Shown piece by piece: positions 1 through 6,729 of a DNA stretch of 10,510 nucleotides. The DNA is from Prevotella sp. (GTDB lineage Bacteria; Bacteroidota; Bacteroidia; Bacteroidales; Bacteroidaceae), in the NCBI GenBank assembly GCA_017424205.1, contig JAFPAS010000161.1, forward strand, positions 1 through 10,510. The letters are read 5' to 3'. Position 1 is the stretch's first letter; each line of letters opens with the position of its first letter. The notes beneath the pieces were generated by a model, which saw only the letters and a list, made by a program, of their open reading frames with translations, was not told where the DNA came from and ran no database searches. The position numbers and the translations under genes are program-made.

Positions 1-1
1 G

Positions 2-412
2 ATGACTCTGATAGGTTATTTCGTTGGTGCGCATTTCGCCTCGTTTATTGCGGCTTATGGATATTGGGTAGCTTTTGCGCTGCTGCTCTTTGTGGGTGCA
101 GAGATGATAAAAAATGCATTCTCAAAGGACGAAGCGAAGGCTGATGCTAACTATTCAGTAATACCGATGCTGCTGATGGCGGTAGCCACAAGCATCGATG
201 CATTGGCTGTCGGGGTATCATTCGCTTTTATTGAGGTTGACATATGGCTCGCTGCCATTATTATAGGTGTAGTGACATTTGTCTTCTCTGCCGCAGGATT
301 GAAAATAGGTAATATCTTTGGCAATCGGTATAACCGTTCTGCAGAACTTGTAGGAGGTATTATCCTAATCGCATTAGGCATTAAGATTCTACTTGAACAG
401 CTGTGGGCATGA
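2..412 (+). CDS. mntP: Manganese efflux pump MntP, C-terminal part (5' truncated by window edge)
   Basis: An open frame of 136 residues enters from the left edge, so the true start lies upstream. Family members are about 185-190 residues, so roughly 50 N-terminal residues are missing. MntP (formerly DUF204/YebN) is an inner-membrane exporter of Mn2+ that protects against manganese excess. The visible part has hydrophobic segments at about residues 1-18, 22-37, 53-75, 80-98 and 116-133. The signature ATSIDALAVGVSFAF in the second internal repeat carries the conserved Asp expected in a metal-binding membrane helix, and the C-terminal GGIILIALGIKILLE matches the family's usual last helix. The frame ends with TGA. 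Any manganese riboswitch (yybP-ykoY type) would lie outside the window. The family call is firm; substrate specificity is inferred from the family. Confidence 0.9.
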   Translation: MTLIGYFVGAHFASFIAAYGYWVAFALLLFVGAEMIKNAFSKDEAKADANYSVIPMLLMAVATSIDALAVGVSFAFIEVDIWLAAIIIGVVTFVFSAAGLKIGNIFGNRYNRSAELVGGIILIALGIKILLEQLWA

Positions 413-598
413 TTCTCATTTTATTATCATTTACTTAAGTTTCGCATATTAAGAAGATATGAGAAGTTAAATGTAGATATGCTGCTTTTCTGCAGCGAAG
501 ATAAAGGATAAATTATAGATAACCATTGTTCTCTGCTATCTTCTATCTTCCTCTACTATCCTCTATTTTTTAGACAATCTTAAATATATTATAAAGAC
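413..598. other. Non-coding spacer between convergent mntP and the acetyltransferase
   Basis: I find no convincing gene here. It holds one copy of a 36-nt dispersed sequence (473-508; second copy inverted at 10469-10504) and a pyrimidine-rich low-complexity stretch (531-567) built from degenerate CTATCTT-like units. It leads into the hairpin at 599-640. Confidence 0.6.
473..508 (+). repeat. 36-nt dispersed repeat, copy A
   Basis: Bases 473-508 match the reverse complement of 10469-10504 at 32 of 36 positions (differences at 483, 485, 497 and 506). The shared core is TTTTCTGCAGC followed by AAGATAAA. In this copy GCTGC (481-485) can pair with GCAGC (492-496) across a 6-nt loop. Both copies lie in non-coding DNA. 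The function is unknown. Confidence 0.6.
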
Positions 599-640
599 AA
601 ATGCAGCGACAGATTTTTATTCTTTTCTGTCGCTGCATTT
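599..640. terminator. Bidirectional terminator hairpin between convergent genes
   Basis: A perfect 15-bp stem is formed by 599-613 (AAATGCAGCGACAGA) and 626-640, with a 12-nt T-rich loop. It sits 4 nt past the stop codon of the minus-strand acetyltransferase and about 190 nt past mntP. The U-run is short on both sides (AATTTT on plus), so it may act as a shared terminator or a 3'-end stability structure. Confidence 0.7.
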
Positions 641-644
641 AATT

Positions 645-1232
645 TTATCTATCCCAGCTTTTCTTCTTATCTTCCTCGGTAATAGGTCGTATCACACGGC
701 ATGGATTTCCAACGGCAACGGAATTGTCGGGAATGTCTTTCACAACAACTGAGCCGCCACCTATAACCACATTTGAGCCGATACTTACTCCGGGCATGAC
801 TTGTACGCCTGCACCAATCCATACGTTATCGCCCACACTGATAGGGTATGCGTATTCAAGTCCTTGGTTTCTTCGTTCGGCATCTATTGGATGCCCAGCG
901 GTATGAAATCCGCAGTTCGGAGCAATAAAAACATTGTCACCGAATGTCACTTTCGCTCCGTCGAGTATCACGAGATTGTGATTAGCAAAGAAGTTCTCGC
1001 CAATCTCGATATTATATCCGTAGTCGCACCAGAAAGGAGCTACTATGCAGAAATTATTCTTTGTCTTCCCCAGCAATCTTTTCAGCAGTTTCTGCTGCTT
1101 TTCTACGTCGGAAGGACGTATGCCATTGTATTCGAAACAAAGGTCCTTTGCCTTATTCCGGTCATTGATAAGTTCTTTGTCATAGTTGGCGTCATACAGC
1201 ATCTGACGTGCCATTTTTTCTTTTTCTGTCAT
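645..1232 (-). CDS. maa: Maltose/galactoside-type sugar O-acetyltransferase (left-handed beta-helix)
   Basis: This 195-residue protein belongs to the LacA/Maa/NodL family, which transfers acetyl from acetyl-CoA to a hydroxyl of a sugar in the cytoplasm. Residues 1-55 form the helical Mac domain (MTEKEKMARQMLYDANYD, then an LKRLLG segment). Residues 60-182 are hexapeptide repeats, for example IGENFFANHN, FGDNVFIAPNCGF, VGDNVWIGAGVQVMPGVSIG and VVIGGGSVVVKDIP. The catalytic His is expected at H114 in the GHP motif, and the end AVGNPCRVIRPI is the usual closing coil. The length fits the family. I kept the first ATG because it begins with the standard MTEKEKM Mac-domain start; Met7 is a less likely alternative. 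The protein is complete. The in vivo substrate cannot be read from sequence, so the symbol means family only. It lies downstream of rnpB on the same strand, separated by a hairpin at 1286-1323. Confidence 0.85.
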   Translation of the reverse strand: MTEKEKMARQMLYDANYDKELINDRNKAKDLCFEYNGIRPSDVEKQQKLLKRLLGKTKNNFCIVAPFWCDYGYNIEIGENFFANHNLVILDGAKVTFGDNVFIAPNCGFHTAGHPIDAERRNQGLEYAYPISVGDNVWIGAGVQVMPGVSIGSNVVIGGGSVVVKDIPDNSVAVGNPCRVIRPITEEDKKKSWDR

Positions 1233-1285
1233 TTCTGTGTTCTTGCAAGTGATATATTAATGGAGTGTTCTGAATAATAAAGGTA

Positions 1286-1323
1286 CAGACAGGTATACCG
1301 ATATTGTGTGGTATGCCTGTCTG
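1286..1323 (-). terminator. Hairpin between rnpB and the acetyltransferase gene, possible rnpB terminator
   Basis: The arms 1286-1299 (CAGACAGGTATACC) and 1310-1323 form a 14-bp stem around a 10-nt loop. The single non-Watson-Crick position is G-U if read from the plus strand and A-C if read from the minus strand. On the minus strand it lies about 47 nt beyond the 3' end of rnpB. No strong U-run follows, so termination is only a possibility. Confidence 0.4.
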
Positions 1324-1370
1324 CATTAATTTGTTTGGCTCTTTCTGCCAATCATTACATTCAAAAAATA

Positions 1371-1742
1371 ACAGCCCCCCTATAAGCCGGGTTCTGTGCC
1401 TGTATGTAGTAACTGTATTGTCACACATTCAAGCGCTTGTCATTTATCTACTCCGTGCGTCACCACACGGCTCTAGCGTTCTACCCTCTGCCTCGGACGG
1501 GCAACCCTCGGACGGCAGTATACATGAACTTGCAGTTTCCAGGACGCACAGCTATCATGTTGCCATGATACTGGTGGGCTCTTACCCCGCCTTCTCACCC
1601 TTACCAGTTTCCTGGCGGTTATTTTCTTCTACGTTACCCAACCCTTGCGAGCTGCTACTATATTAGGTAGTGGAATGCCCTATACTGCCCGGACTTTCCT
1701 CTTTCATCATTTCTGATGCCAGCGACAAGCCAGGGAGCTGTT
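1371..1742 (-). ncRNA. rnpB: RNase P RNA, bacterial class A (rnpB)
   Basis: This is the catalytic RNA of ribonuclease P, which removes 5' leaders from pre-tRNAs. On the minus strand the conserved 5' block GAGGAAAGTCCGGGC (complement of 1687-1701) and the conserved 3' block ACAGAACCCGGCTTATAG (complement of 1380-1397) form the P4 core. Between them are GGTGAGAAGGCGGGG and GGTAAGAGCCCACC (around 1570-1605), the conserved central elements. I set the ends from helix P1: ACAGCTCCC at the 5' end (1741-1733) pairs with GGGGGCTGT at the 3' end (1379-1371), 9 bp with one G-U. Length is about 372 nt, normal for class A. A TTATTTTTT run follows the 3' end and may aid termination. No canonical TAnnTTTG box is obvious upstream. 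Open frames crossing this region on either strand are not genes. Confidence 0.95.
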
Positions 1743-1785
1743 TGTTTTTTTATAGCTGACAAGAAGACAGATTTACACGTATACA

Positions 1786-1959
1786 ACTGTTTACTCGTTA
1801 TTACGCTTGATTTTGCTTTTAAGTAGCTACATACAACTCGTTTACTCGTCTACTTGTCTACTCGTCAACTTGTCAACTAAGCAAACAACTCGTTTACTTG
1901 TTAACTATCAACTTGTTTACTTGTCTACTCGTTTACTCGTCAACTCGTTTACTCTGTCA
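1786..1959. repeat. Degenerate 8-bp tandem repeat array, consensus ACTYGTYW
   Basis: Thirteen units match ACTYGTYW exactly: one at 1793-1800, five in perfect register at 1836-1875, two at 1888-1903 and five at 1911-1950. Imperfect units lie at 1786 (7 nt), 1876, 1904 (7 nt) and 1951 (9 nt). Variation inside the matching units is confined to C/T at positions 4 and 7 and A/T at position 8. The array fills most of the spacer between the DUF1573 gene and rnpB, and its right end contains the DUF1573 stop codon (1949-1951). It is not a CRISPR: there are no spacers and the unit is far too short. Function unknown. Confidence 0.8.
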
Positions 1960-2326
1960 TAACACCCTGTACGTAAAGGCGAGTCATCTGAGGTGAGCCG
2001 TTAGTACGGACAGTGATGCTTTTCTTGAATTTTCCTGGGAAGTTTGACGTTCCGTTATATTCTATTTTCAGTTCGCCTTTCTCGCCAGGTTTGATTGGCT
2101 CTTTTGTGAATTTTGGTACGGTGCATCCGCAGCTTGCCATTGCCTGATTGATGACTAATGGTTTGTCTCCGACATTCGTTATGATGAATGTGCATACTTG
2201 CACACCTGCCTCGCGTGAGAATGTTCCGAAGTCGTGAGTCAGTTTGTCCACTTGCATCTTTGCCTGTGCCGATGCGTTAATGCTCATAGTGAGCATAATA
2301 AACAGGGCGAAGAATATTCTTTTCAT
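1949..2326 (-). CDS. Exported DUF1573 family protein
   Basis: A complete 125-residue protein. Residues 1-22 form a signal peptide (MKRIFF, hydrophobic core, then SINASAQA), so export across the inner membrane is expected, with cleavage around residue 20-22. The mature part matches DUF1573, an Ig-like beta-sandwich family common in Bacteroidota: THDFGTF (30-36), ITNVGDKPLVI (49-59), the SCGCT motif (65-69), PIKPGEKGELKIEYN (78-91) and PGKFKKSITVRTN (97-109). Cysteines are C45, C66 and C68. Molecular function is not established for the family. The gene lies 59 nt downstream of rpoD on the same strand and may be read with it, although a near-match -7 box, TATCATTG (complement of 2331-2338), sits 4 nt before the ATG. 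The stop codon lies within the ACTYGTYW repeat array. Confidence 0.88.
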   Translation of the reverse strand: MKRIFFALFIMLTMSINASAQAKMQVDKLTHDFGTFSREAGVQVCTFIITNVGDKPLVINQAMASCGCTVPKFTKEPIKPGEKGELKIEYNGTSNFPGKFKKSITVRTNGSPQMTRLYVQGVMTE

Positions 2327-2385
2327 AATGCAATGATATTTAGTACGTCAGATTTCTTCCTTCGTTTATTTGCCAACGTTAAGGA

Positions 2386-3258
2386 TTATCCTAAATATTT
2401 CATGAGAATCTTTGCATTGCCGCTCTCACGCAGTTTTGCGATAGATTTCTCACGTATCTGTCTTACGCGTTCACGAGTAAGTCCGAGCTGGTCGCCGATT
2501 TCCTCAAGACCCTTTTCGTGACATCCGATGCCGTAGCACTCGCGTATGATAGTTATCTCGCGCTCCTTCAGAACCTTTGACAGCACGTTGTTGAGTTCCA
2601 GTGCCATTGATTCATGGTCAACCTGTCGGTCAGTACGTGAGTCGTCGCCAGAAGCCATAACGTCGAGCATACAGTTGTCCTCGCCGTCCTGGAAAGGGGC
2701 GTCGATAGAGACATGATGTCCGTCAGCCATAAGGCTCTGTCCGATTTTCTCCTCGTCAATCTGAGTCATTTCAGCCAACTCAGATACAGAAGGATGGCGC
2801 TGGTTCTCCTGCTCGAAGCGGTTTATCTCATGATTGATTTTATTCAGCGAACCAACCTGATTGAGTGGCAGACGAACAATACGGCTTTGCTCAGCAATTG
2901 CCTGAAGTATAGATTGGCGTATCCACCATACGGCATACGAGATAAATTTGAAACCGCGTGTCTCATCGAATTTCTGCGCAGCTTTTATAAGTCCGATATT
3001 GCCTTCGTCGATAAGGTCAGTAAGGGTGAGACCTTGGTGCTGGTATTGTTTTGCTACAGAAACCACAAAGCGAAGATTTGCTGTCACAAGTTTCTCTTTT
3101 GCACGTTCGCCAGCAGGGCCGCCTTTTCTTATTTTCTGAGCTAGTTCAATCTCCTCGTCAATGGAAATAAGTGGGGCGCGGCCAATTTCTACAAGATACT
3201 TGTCAAGAGCCTCGCTCGAACGGTTTGTGATACTTTTTTGAATCTTTAGTTGTCTCAT
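2386..3258 (-). CDS. rpoD: Primary sigma factor RpoD/SigA (Bacteroidota type)
   Basis: This 290-residue protein directs RNA polymerase to housekeeping promoters; the Bacteroidota version recognises the TTTG/TAnnTTTG class seen elsewhere in this window. Region 1.2 is at about 14-47 (ALDKYLVEIGRAPLI). Region 2 is at about 60-128, with DLIDEGNIGLIKAAQKFD (core binding) and RGFKFISYAVWWIRQSI (-10 type recognition and melting). Region 3 is at about 129-205, including RLPLNQVGSLNKI. Region 4 is at about 215-285, with the helix-turn-helix LEEIGDQLGLTRERVRQIRE. Region 1.1 is absent, as is normal for this phylum's short sigma factor, and the length fits. The ATG at 3258 gives the expected N-terminus MRQLKI. 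The gene is divergent from hflX. Everything indicates the essential primary sigma factor rather than an alternative one. Confidence 0.93.
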   Translation of the reverse strand: MRQLKIQKSITNRSSEALDKYLVEIGRAPLISIDEEIELAQKIRKGGPAGERAKEKLVTANLRFVVSVAKQYQHQGLTLTDLIDEGNIGLIKAAQKFDETRGFKFISYAVWWIRQSILQAIAEQSRIVRLPLNQVGSLNKINHEINRFEQENQRHPSVSELAEMTQIDEEKIGQSLMADGHHVSIDAPFQDGEDNCMLDVMASGDDSRTDRQVDHESMALELNNVLSKVLKEREITIIRECYGIGCHEKGLEEIGDQLGLTRERVRQIREKSIAKLRESGNAKILMKYLG

Positions 3259-3320
3259 CTTACTATTTTAACCTTAATAAAATGTTAGTGTGTTTTAATA
3301 CTGTAACGACATAAATCGTA

Positions 3321-3328
3321 CAAAATTA
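3321..3328 (-). promoter_or_regulatory. Possible rpoD promoter, -7 box
   Basis: The complement of 3321-3328 reads TAATTTTG, an exact match to the Bacteroidota -7 consensus TAnnTTTG. It would leave an untranslated leader of about 55-60 nt before the rpoD ATG. No TTTG at the expected -33 distance is present, so this is tentative. Confidence 0.35.
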
Positions 3329-3545
3329 CTCATAATTTCAAAAAATATTATGCATTACAATGGATATTTAGATTAAATTAACAAATTATACCTGCCTGTT
3401 GCATTGCGTTTTTAATATGTTTCGGACGTGAAATGATAAAAAATAACATGTTTCGCTGTTGCAAAAACCATGCCTTGGGTTATATAAATCTTCTTCATTT
3501 CTGTCAAATAAAAGAAAAACATAAAATATTATGCTGCATGTTTAG

Positions 3546-3574
3546 TTTTGTCTCAAAAAAAAGTTGTATCTTTG
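3546..3574 (+). promoter_or_regulatory. hflX promoter (Bacteroidota -33/-7)
   Basis: A perfect -7 box TATCTTTG lies at 3567-3574, with TTTTG at 3546-3550 as a -33 candidate (16-nt gap, shorter than the usual 19-21) and an A-tract in between. The hflX ATG begins at 3580, only 5 nt after the box, so the transcript should have almost no leader. Confidence 0.7.
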
Positions 3575-3579
3575 CACCT

Positions 3580-4941
3580 ATGAAAGAATTTGTTATATCA
3601 GAGACAAAGACAGAATGCGCGGTTCTTGTGGGACTTATCACTCCGCAGCAGAACGAGGCAAAGACAAAGGAATACCTTGATGAATTGGAATTTCTGGCAG
3701 ATACAGCAGGTGCTGTGACTGTTAAGCGTTTTACTCAACGTGTGAACGGGCCATCGAGCGTGACATATGTCGGTTCGGGAAAGCTTGAGGAGATACGTGC
3801 ATATATAGAAGACTGCGAGGAAAGAGCAGAACGCGGTGAGGTGTATTATCCCTCGCTGACGGGTGATGCTATAAGCCAGACGGATGGGATGGCTGGGTTC
3901 GGCCTTGCGCTGAATCCTGGAGAACCTGTGCCTTATCAGCCAGTTGGTATGGTTATTTTTGATGATGAACTTTCTGCAAAGCAGATGCGTAATATAGAGC
4001 AGGTGCTAAAGGTGAAGATCCTTGACCGTACCAGCCTTATCCTCGACATATTTGCAATGCGTGCGCAGACAGCTAACGCAAAGACCCAGGTAGAATTGGC
4101 GCAATACAGGTATATGTTGCCGCGTCTGCAACGTCTATGGACTCACCTTGAACGACAGGGTGGTGGCTCTGGTTCTGGTGGAGGAAAAGGCTCTGTAGGC
4201 CTGCGTGGTCCTGGTGAAACTCAGTTAGAGATGGACCGCCGTATCATTCTTAACCGTATGTCGCTGTTGAAGGAACGTCTGGCGGAAATTGACCGTCAAA
4301 AGACAACACAGCGTAAGAATCGTGGTCGTATGATACGTGTGGCGCTTGTTGGATATACCAATGTCGGCAAGTCGACCATCATGAATTTGCTTTCTAAGAG
4401 TGAAGTGTTTGCAGAGAATAAATTGTTTGCAACGCTTGACACGACGGTGCGCAAGGTTGTAATAGACAATCTGCCTTTCCTGCTTGCAGATACGGTTGGT
4501 TTTATACGTAAGCTCCCTACGGATCTTGTTGATTCGTTTAAGTCAACACTTGATGAGACACGCGAAGCAGATATATTGCTGCATATAGTTGATATTTCTC
4601 ATCCTGACTTTGAAGATCAGATAAAGGTCGTTGAGAAAACACTTGGCGATCTTGGATGTGCTGACAAGCCGTCGATGATTGTATTTAATAAGATTGATGC
4701 TTACTCATGGGTTGAACATGAGGAGGATGACCTCACTCCGGTGAAGAAGAATGAGGTGCCGCTTGAGGATCTTAAGCGTACATGGATGGCTAAACTTGAT
4801 GATAATTGCTTGTTCATCTCGGCTCTTAACAAAGAGAATATTGAGGAATTCAGACAGACGATATACAAAAAAGTGCGTGAACTTCATGTGCAGAAGTATC
4901 CGTACAACGACTTCCTGTATAACGATTATAGCGAGGGATGA
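3580..4941 (+). CDS. hflX: GTPase HflX (ribosome-associated)
   Basis: A 453-residue OBG/HflX-superfamily GTPase that binds ribosomes and, in studied bacteria, splits stalled or hibernating 70S particles. The N-terminal domain (about 12-190) contains VGSGKLEEI (64-72), [15 protein letters not shown] (127-141) and [19 protein letters not shown] (149-167). A glycine-rich linker, [20 protein letters not shown], spans 194-213. G-domain motifs are GYTNVGKST (258-266), DTVGF (304-308), NKID (370-373) and SAL (414-416). I chose the ATG at 3580 because [20 protein letters not shown] is the expected family N-terminus and a -7 promoter box ends 5 nt before it; an in-frame ATG at 3433 would place the promoter inside the gene. 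Unusual: about 35-40 residues (roughly 81-120) sit between GKLEEI and MVIFDDEL, where the family normally has a short linker. Confidence 0.93.
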   Translation: MKEFVISETKTECAVLVGLITPQQNEAKTKEYLDELEFLADTAGAVTVKRFTQRVNGPSSVTYVGSGKLEEIRAYIEDCEERAERGEVYYPSLTGDAISQTDGMAGFGLALNPGEPVPYQPVGMVIFDDELSAKQMRNIEQVLKVKILDRTSLILDIFAMRAQTANAKTQVELAQYRYMLPRLQRLWTHLERQGGGSGSGGGKGSVGLRGPGETQLEMDRRIILNRMSLLKERLAEIDRQKTTQRKNRGRMIRVALVGYTNVGKSTIMNLLSKSEVFAENKLFATLDTTVRKVVIDNLPFLLADTVGFIRKLPTDLVDSFKSTLDETREADILLHIVDISHPDFEDQIKVVEKTLGDLGCADKPSMIVFNKIDAYSWVEHEEDDLTPVKKNEVPLEDLKRTWMAKLDDNCLFISALNKENIEEFRQTIYKKVRELHVQKYPYNDFLYNDYSEG

Positions 4942-4947
4942 TTTTTA

Positions 4948-5046
4948 GTTGACAAGTTGTTGGTTAACGTCAACGATGACGATAATGGCGTTAGTGACGA
5001 TAATAACGATTATAACCTCAAACCTCATAACTTTAAAACCTCAGAT
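4948..5046. repeat. Degenerate short repeats in the hflX-DUF4954 spacer
   Basis: The spacer is low complexity. Its right part reads as 7-8-nt units AACCTCA, AACCTCAT, AACTTTAA, AACCTCAG (5014-5044), directly before the DUF4954 ATG. The left part has repeated GACGATAAT-like words (4978-5010) and a 6-bp inverted repeat GTTGAC/GTCAAC (4948-4953 and 4969-4974). It is open in the DUF4954 frame, which gives a misleading N-terminal extension rich in Asp and Asn. Confidence 0.55.
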
Positions 5047-6729
5047 ATGACATATCGTGAACTGACAGCGTCAGAGATACAAAACCTTGAGCGGCAAGGA
5101 TGCCGATGTTCTGACTGGTCTTCTATAGAAGTGGCAGATGGCTTTTCGGCTCGTGACATACATCATGTGACGTTTGACGGACATGTGCGTATAGGTGCAA
5201 ACTGCCGAATGGCCAATATTGGAATCCTGCGTACGACAGATGGAGCGACATATGGTGAGGGAATCACTATCAGCGTATTGAATGAGGGTGGTGATGGCAA
5301 TCTTGTATTTTTCAGACATCTGACCTCGCAGCTTGCAGCGCTCATGGTGCGTAATTGCCACGATGATGCTTTCTGGCATAATATGTGTGAGATGATATAC
5401 CGCGAAGTCAGTACAACTCGGCCATCATGCACTACAATAGGTGATGGTGTGACAATTGCTGATACAAGAGAGTTGACAAATGTCGTAGTGGGCAATGACT
5501 GTGAGATAACAGGAGCTGCCCGTCTTGTTGACTGTACGTTGCAGAGCACTTCAGAGGCGAGCATTCTGATATCGGATGGAGTGATTTGTGACAATTGTAT
5601 AATACAGGCAGGTGCGTCAGTAACTGACTTTGCGAAGCTATATAATACATTTGTTGGTGAGGCTTGTCATATAGGACGTGGTTTTACGTCTGAGAATAGT
5701 GCTTTCTTCGCTAATTCTCATATGGATAATGGAGAGTCGTGTGCGGCATTGTGCGGCCCGTTTAGTGTCTCTCATCATAAGTCGACATTGTTGATAGGTG
5801 GCGAATATTCTTTCTTTAATGCTGGTTCAGGAACAAACTTCTCTAATCATGCATATAAGATGGGACCTATACATTGGGGTGTTTTGATGCGTGGCTCAAA
5901 AACAGCAAGCGGTTCACATATATTGTGGCCAGCTCAAATCGGTGCTTTCTCTATGGTTATGGGCAAAGTGCAAACGCATCCTGATGCACGAAAAATGCCG
6001 TTTTCATATCTTATAGCACAAGGCGACGCAACATTCCTCGTGCCAGGACGCAATGTTACGACTGTAGGTACATATCGTGATGTGGAGAAATGGGTGAAGC
6101 GCGACCGTCGTCCGCGAAATGGCAGAATGTCATTGGTGCAATATGATTGGCTTAACCCTCTTGTTGTGCAGCAATGTGTTGATGGTAAAAAAATGCTTGA
6201 ACAGTTGCAGCGCGAGCAAGGTCAAAATGTTGCGTCTTATACGTATAACGGCGTGACGATACGCAATGCTTCGCTTCAGAAAGGTTTACGTTATTATTCG
6301 CTTCTCATAAGGCTTGCTATGCTTGAGGCGCTTGAACAGCATGAGGCATCGCTGCCGGCATCAACAGCGGGCGCTGGCATATGGACAGACCTTCTTGGAA
6401 TGTTGGCACCAGAGTCAGAGATATCTGCACTTGTCAGCGAAATAAGCCAGGAGGAACTGAACGACATAAATGATGTGGCTGATGTACTGAAGGATATTCA
6501 TAATGCCTATGCAGAGCATAAATGGGCATGGGCATATAGAGTTATGCAGGAACAATATAATATTGACAACATAACTGATATAGAACGCACCAATATGATA
6601 AATACTTTGACGTCTGCTCGCAATGAATGGTTAACTGCTATACGTTACGATGCAGAGAAGGAGTATCAGATGGGGGATGTAGATGAAGATATTCTGCATG
6701 ATTTTATCGAAAAAATAACAACTAGTTAA
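5047..6729 (+). CDS. DUF4954 family protein, left-handed beta-helix
   Basis: A 560-residue protein that I assign to DUF4954, a family found largely in Bacteroidota with no established function. The start MTYRELTASEIQNLERQGC resembles the family N-terminus; an in-frame ATG 90 nt upstream would add 30 Asp/Asn-rich residues encoded by a low-complexity repeat, so I reject it. Residues about 43-70 and 125-310 consist of irregular hexapeptide-like turns (VRIGANCRMANIGI, TTIGDGVTIADTRELTNVVVGNDCEI, VICDNCIIQAGASV, TFVGEACHIGRG), typical of left-handed beta-helix acyl- or nucleotidyl-transferase-like folds. Then come conserved-looking His-rich stretches, SVSHHKSTLLIGGEYSFFNAG (241-260) and GPIHWGVLMRGSKTASGSH (273-291). 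Residues about 375-560 are mainly alpha-helical. There is no signal peptide, so it is probably cytosolic. It lies between hflX and fumarase on the same strand. Enzymatic activity is plausible but unproven. Confidence 0.85.
   Translation: MTYRELTASEIQNLERQGCRCSDWSSIEVADGFSARDIHHVTFDGHVRIGANCRMANIGILRTTDGATYGEGITISVLNEGGDGNLVFFRHLTSQLAALMVRNCHDDAFWHNMCEMIYREVSTTRPSCTTIGDGVTIADTRELTNVVVGNDCEITGAARLVDCTLQSTSEASILISDGVICDNCIIQAGASVTDFAKLYNTFVGEACHIGRGFTSENSAFFANSHMDNGESCAALCGPFSVSHHKSTLLIGGEYSFFNAGSGTNFSNHAYKMGPIHWGVLMRGSKTASGSHILWPAQIGAFSMVMGKVQTHPDARKMPFSYLIAQGDATFLVPGRNVTTVGTYRDVEKWVKRDRRPRNGRMSLVQYDWLNPLVVQQCVDGKKMLEQLQREQGQNVASYTYNGVTIRNASLQKGLRYYSLLIRLAMLEALEQHEASLPASTAGAGIWTDLLGMLAPESEISALVSEISQEELNDINDVADVLKDIHNAYAEHKWAWAYRVMQEQYNIDNITDIERTNMINTLTSARNEWLTAIRYDAEKEYQMGDVDEDILHDFIEKITTS

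Larger units (their letters stand above)
3259..3579. other. AT-rich divergent intergenic region between rpoD and hflX
   Basis: About 320 nt without a credible gene. It carries a possible rpoD -7 box (3321-3328, minus) and the hflX promoter (3546-3574, plus). An open frame extends hflX upstream to 3433, but its codons read through the promoter and look unrelated to HflX. I see no clear RNA gene or long inverted repeat here. Confidence 0.55.

Noticed and set aside
413..465. TTCTCAT / ATGAGAA inverted repeat (413-419 and 459-465) as an mntP terminator
   Set aside because: The stem is only 7 bp with a 39-nt loop and no following U-run; the 599-640 hairpin is far stronger.
1192..1666. Open frames of 78 codons (minus) and 120 codons (plus) across 1192-1666
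   Set aside because: They overlap the RNase P RNA gene, whose conserved core and P1 helix explain this sequence; the translations resemble no protein family I know.
1836..1959. Possible CRISPR or minisatellite gene
   Set aside because: The unit is only 8 nt, there are no unique spacers, no cas genes are present, and the period is not a multiple of three.
3433..3579. 49-residue N-terminal extension of HflX from an upstream in-frame ATG
   Set aside because: The added residues (Cys/Lys/Phe-rich) do not resemble HflX, and the extension contains a perfect -7 promoter box immediately before the family-like start MKEFVIS.
4948..4974. GTTGAC/GTCAAC inverted repeat as an hflX terminator
   Set aside because: The stem is 6 bp with a 15-nt loop and is not followed by a U-run.
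4957..5046. 30-residue N-terminal extension of the DUF4954 protein
   Set aside because: It is encoded by degenerate short repeats, gives an Asp/Asn-rich low-complexity segment, and precedes a family-like start at 5047.
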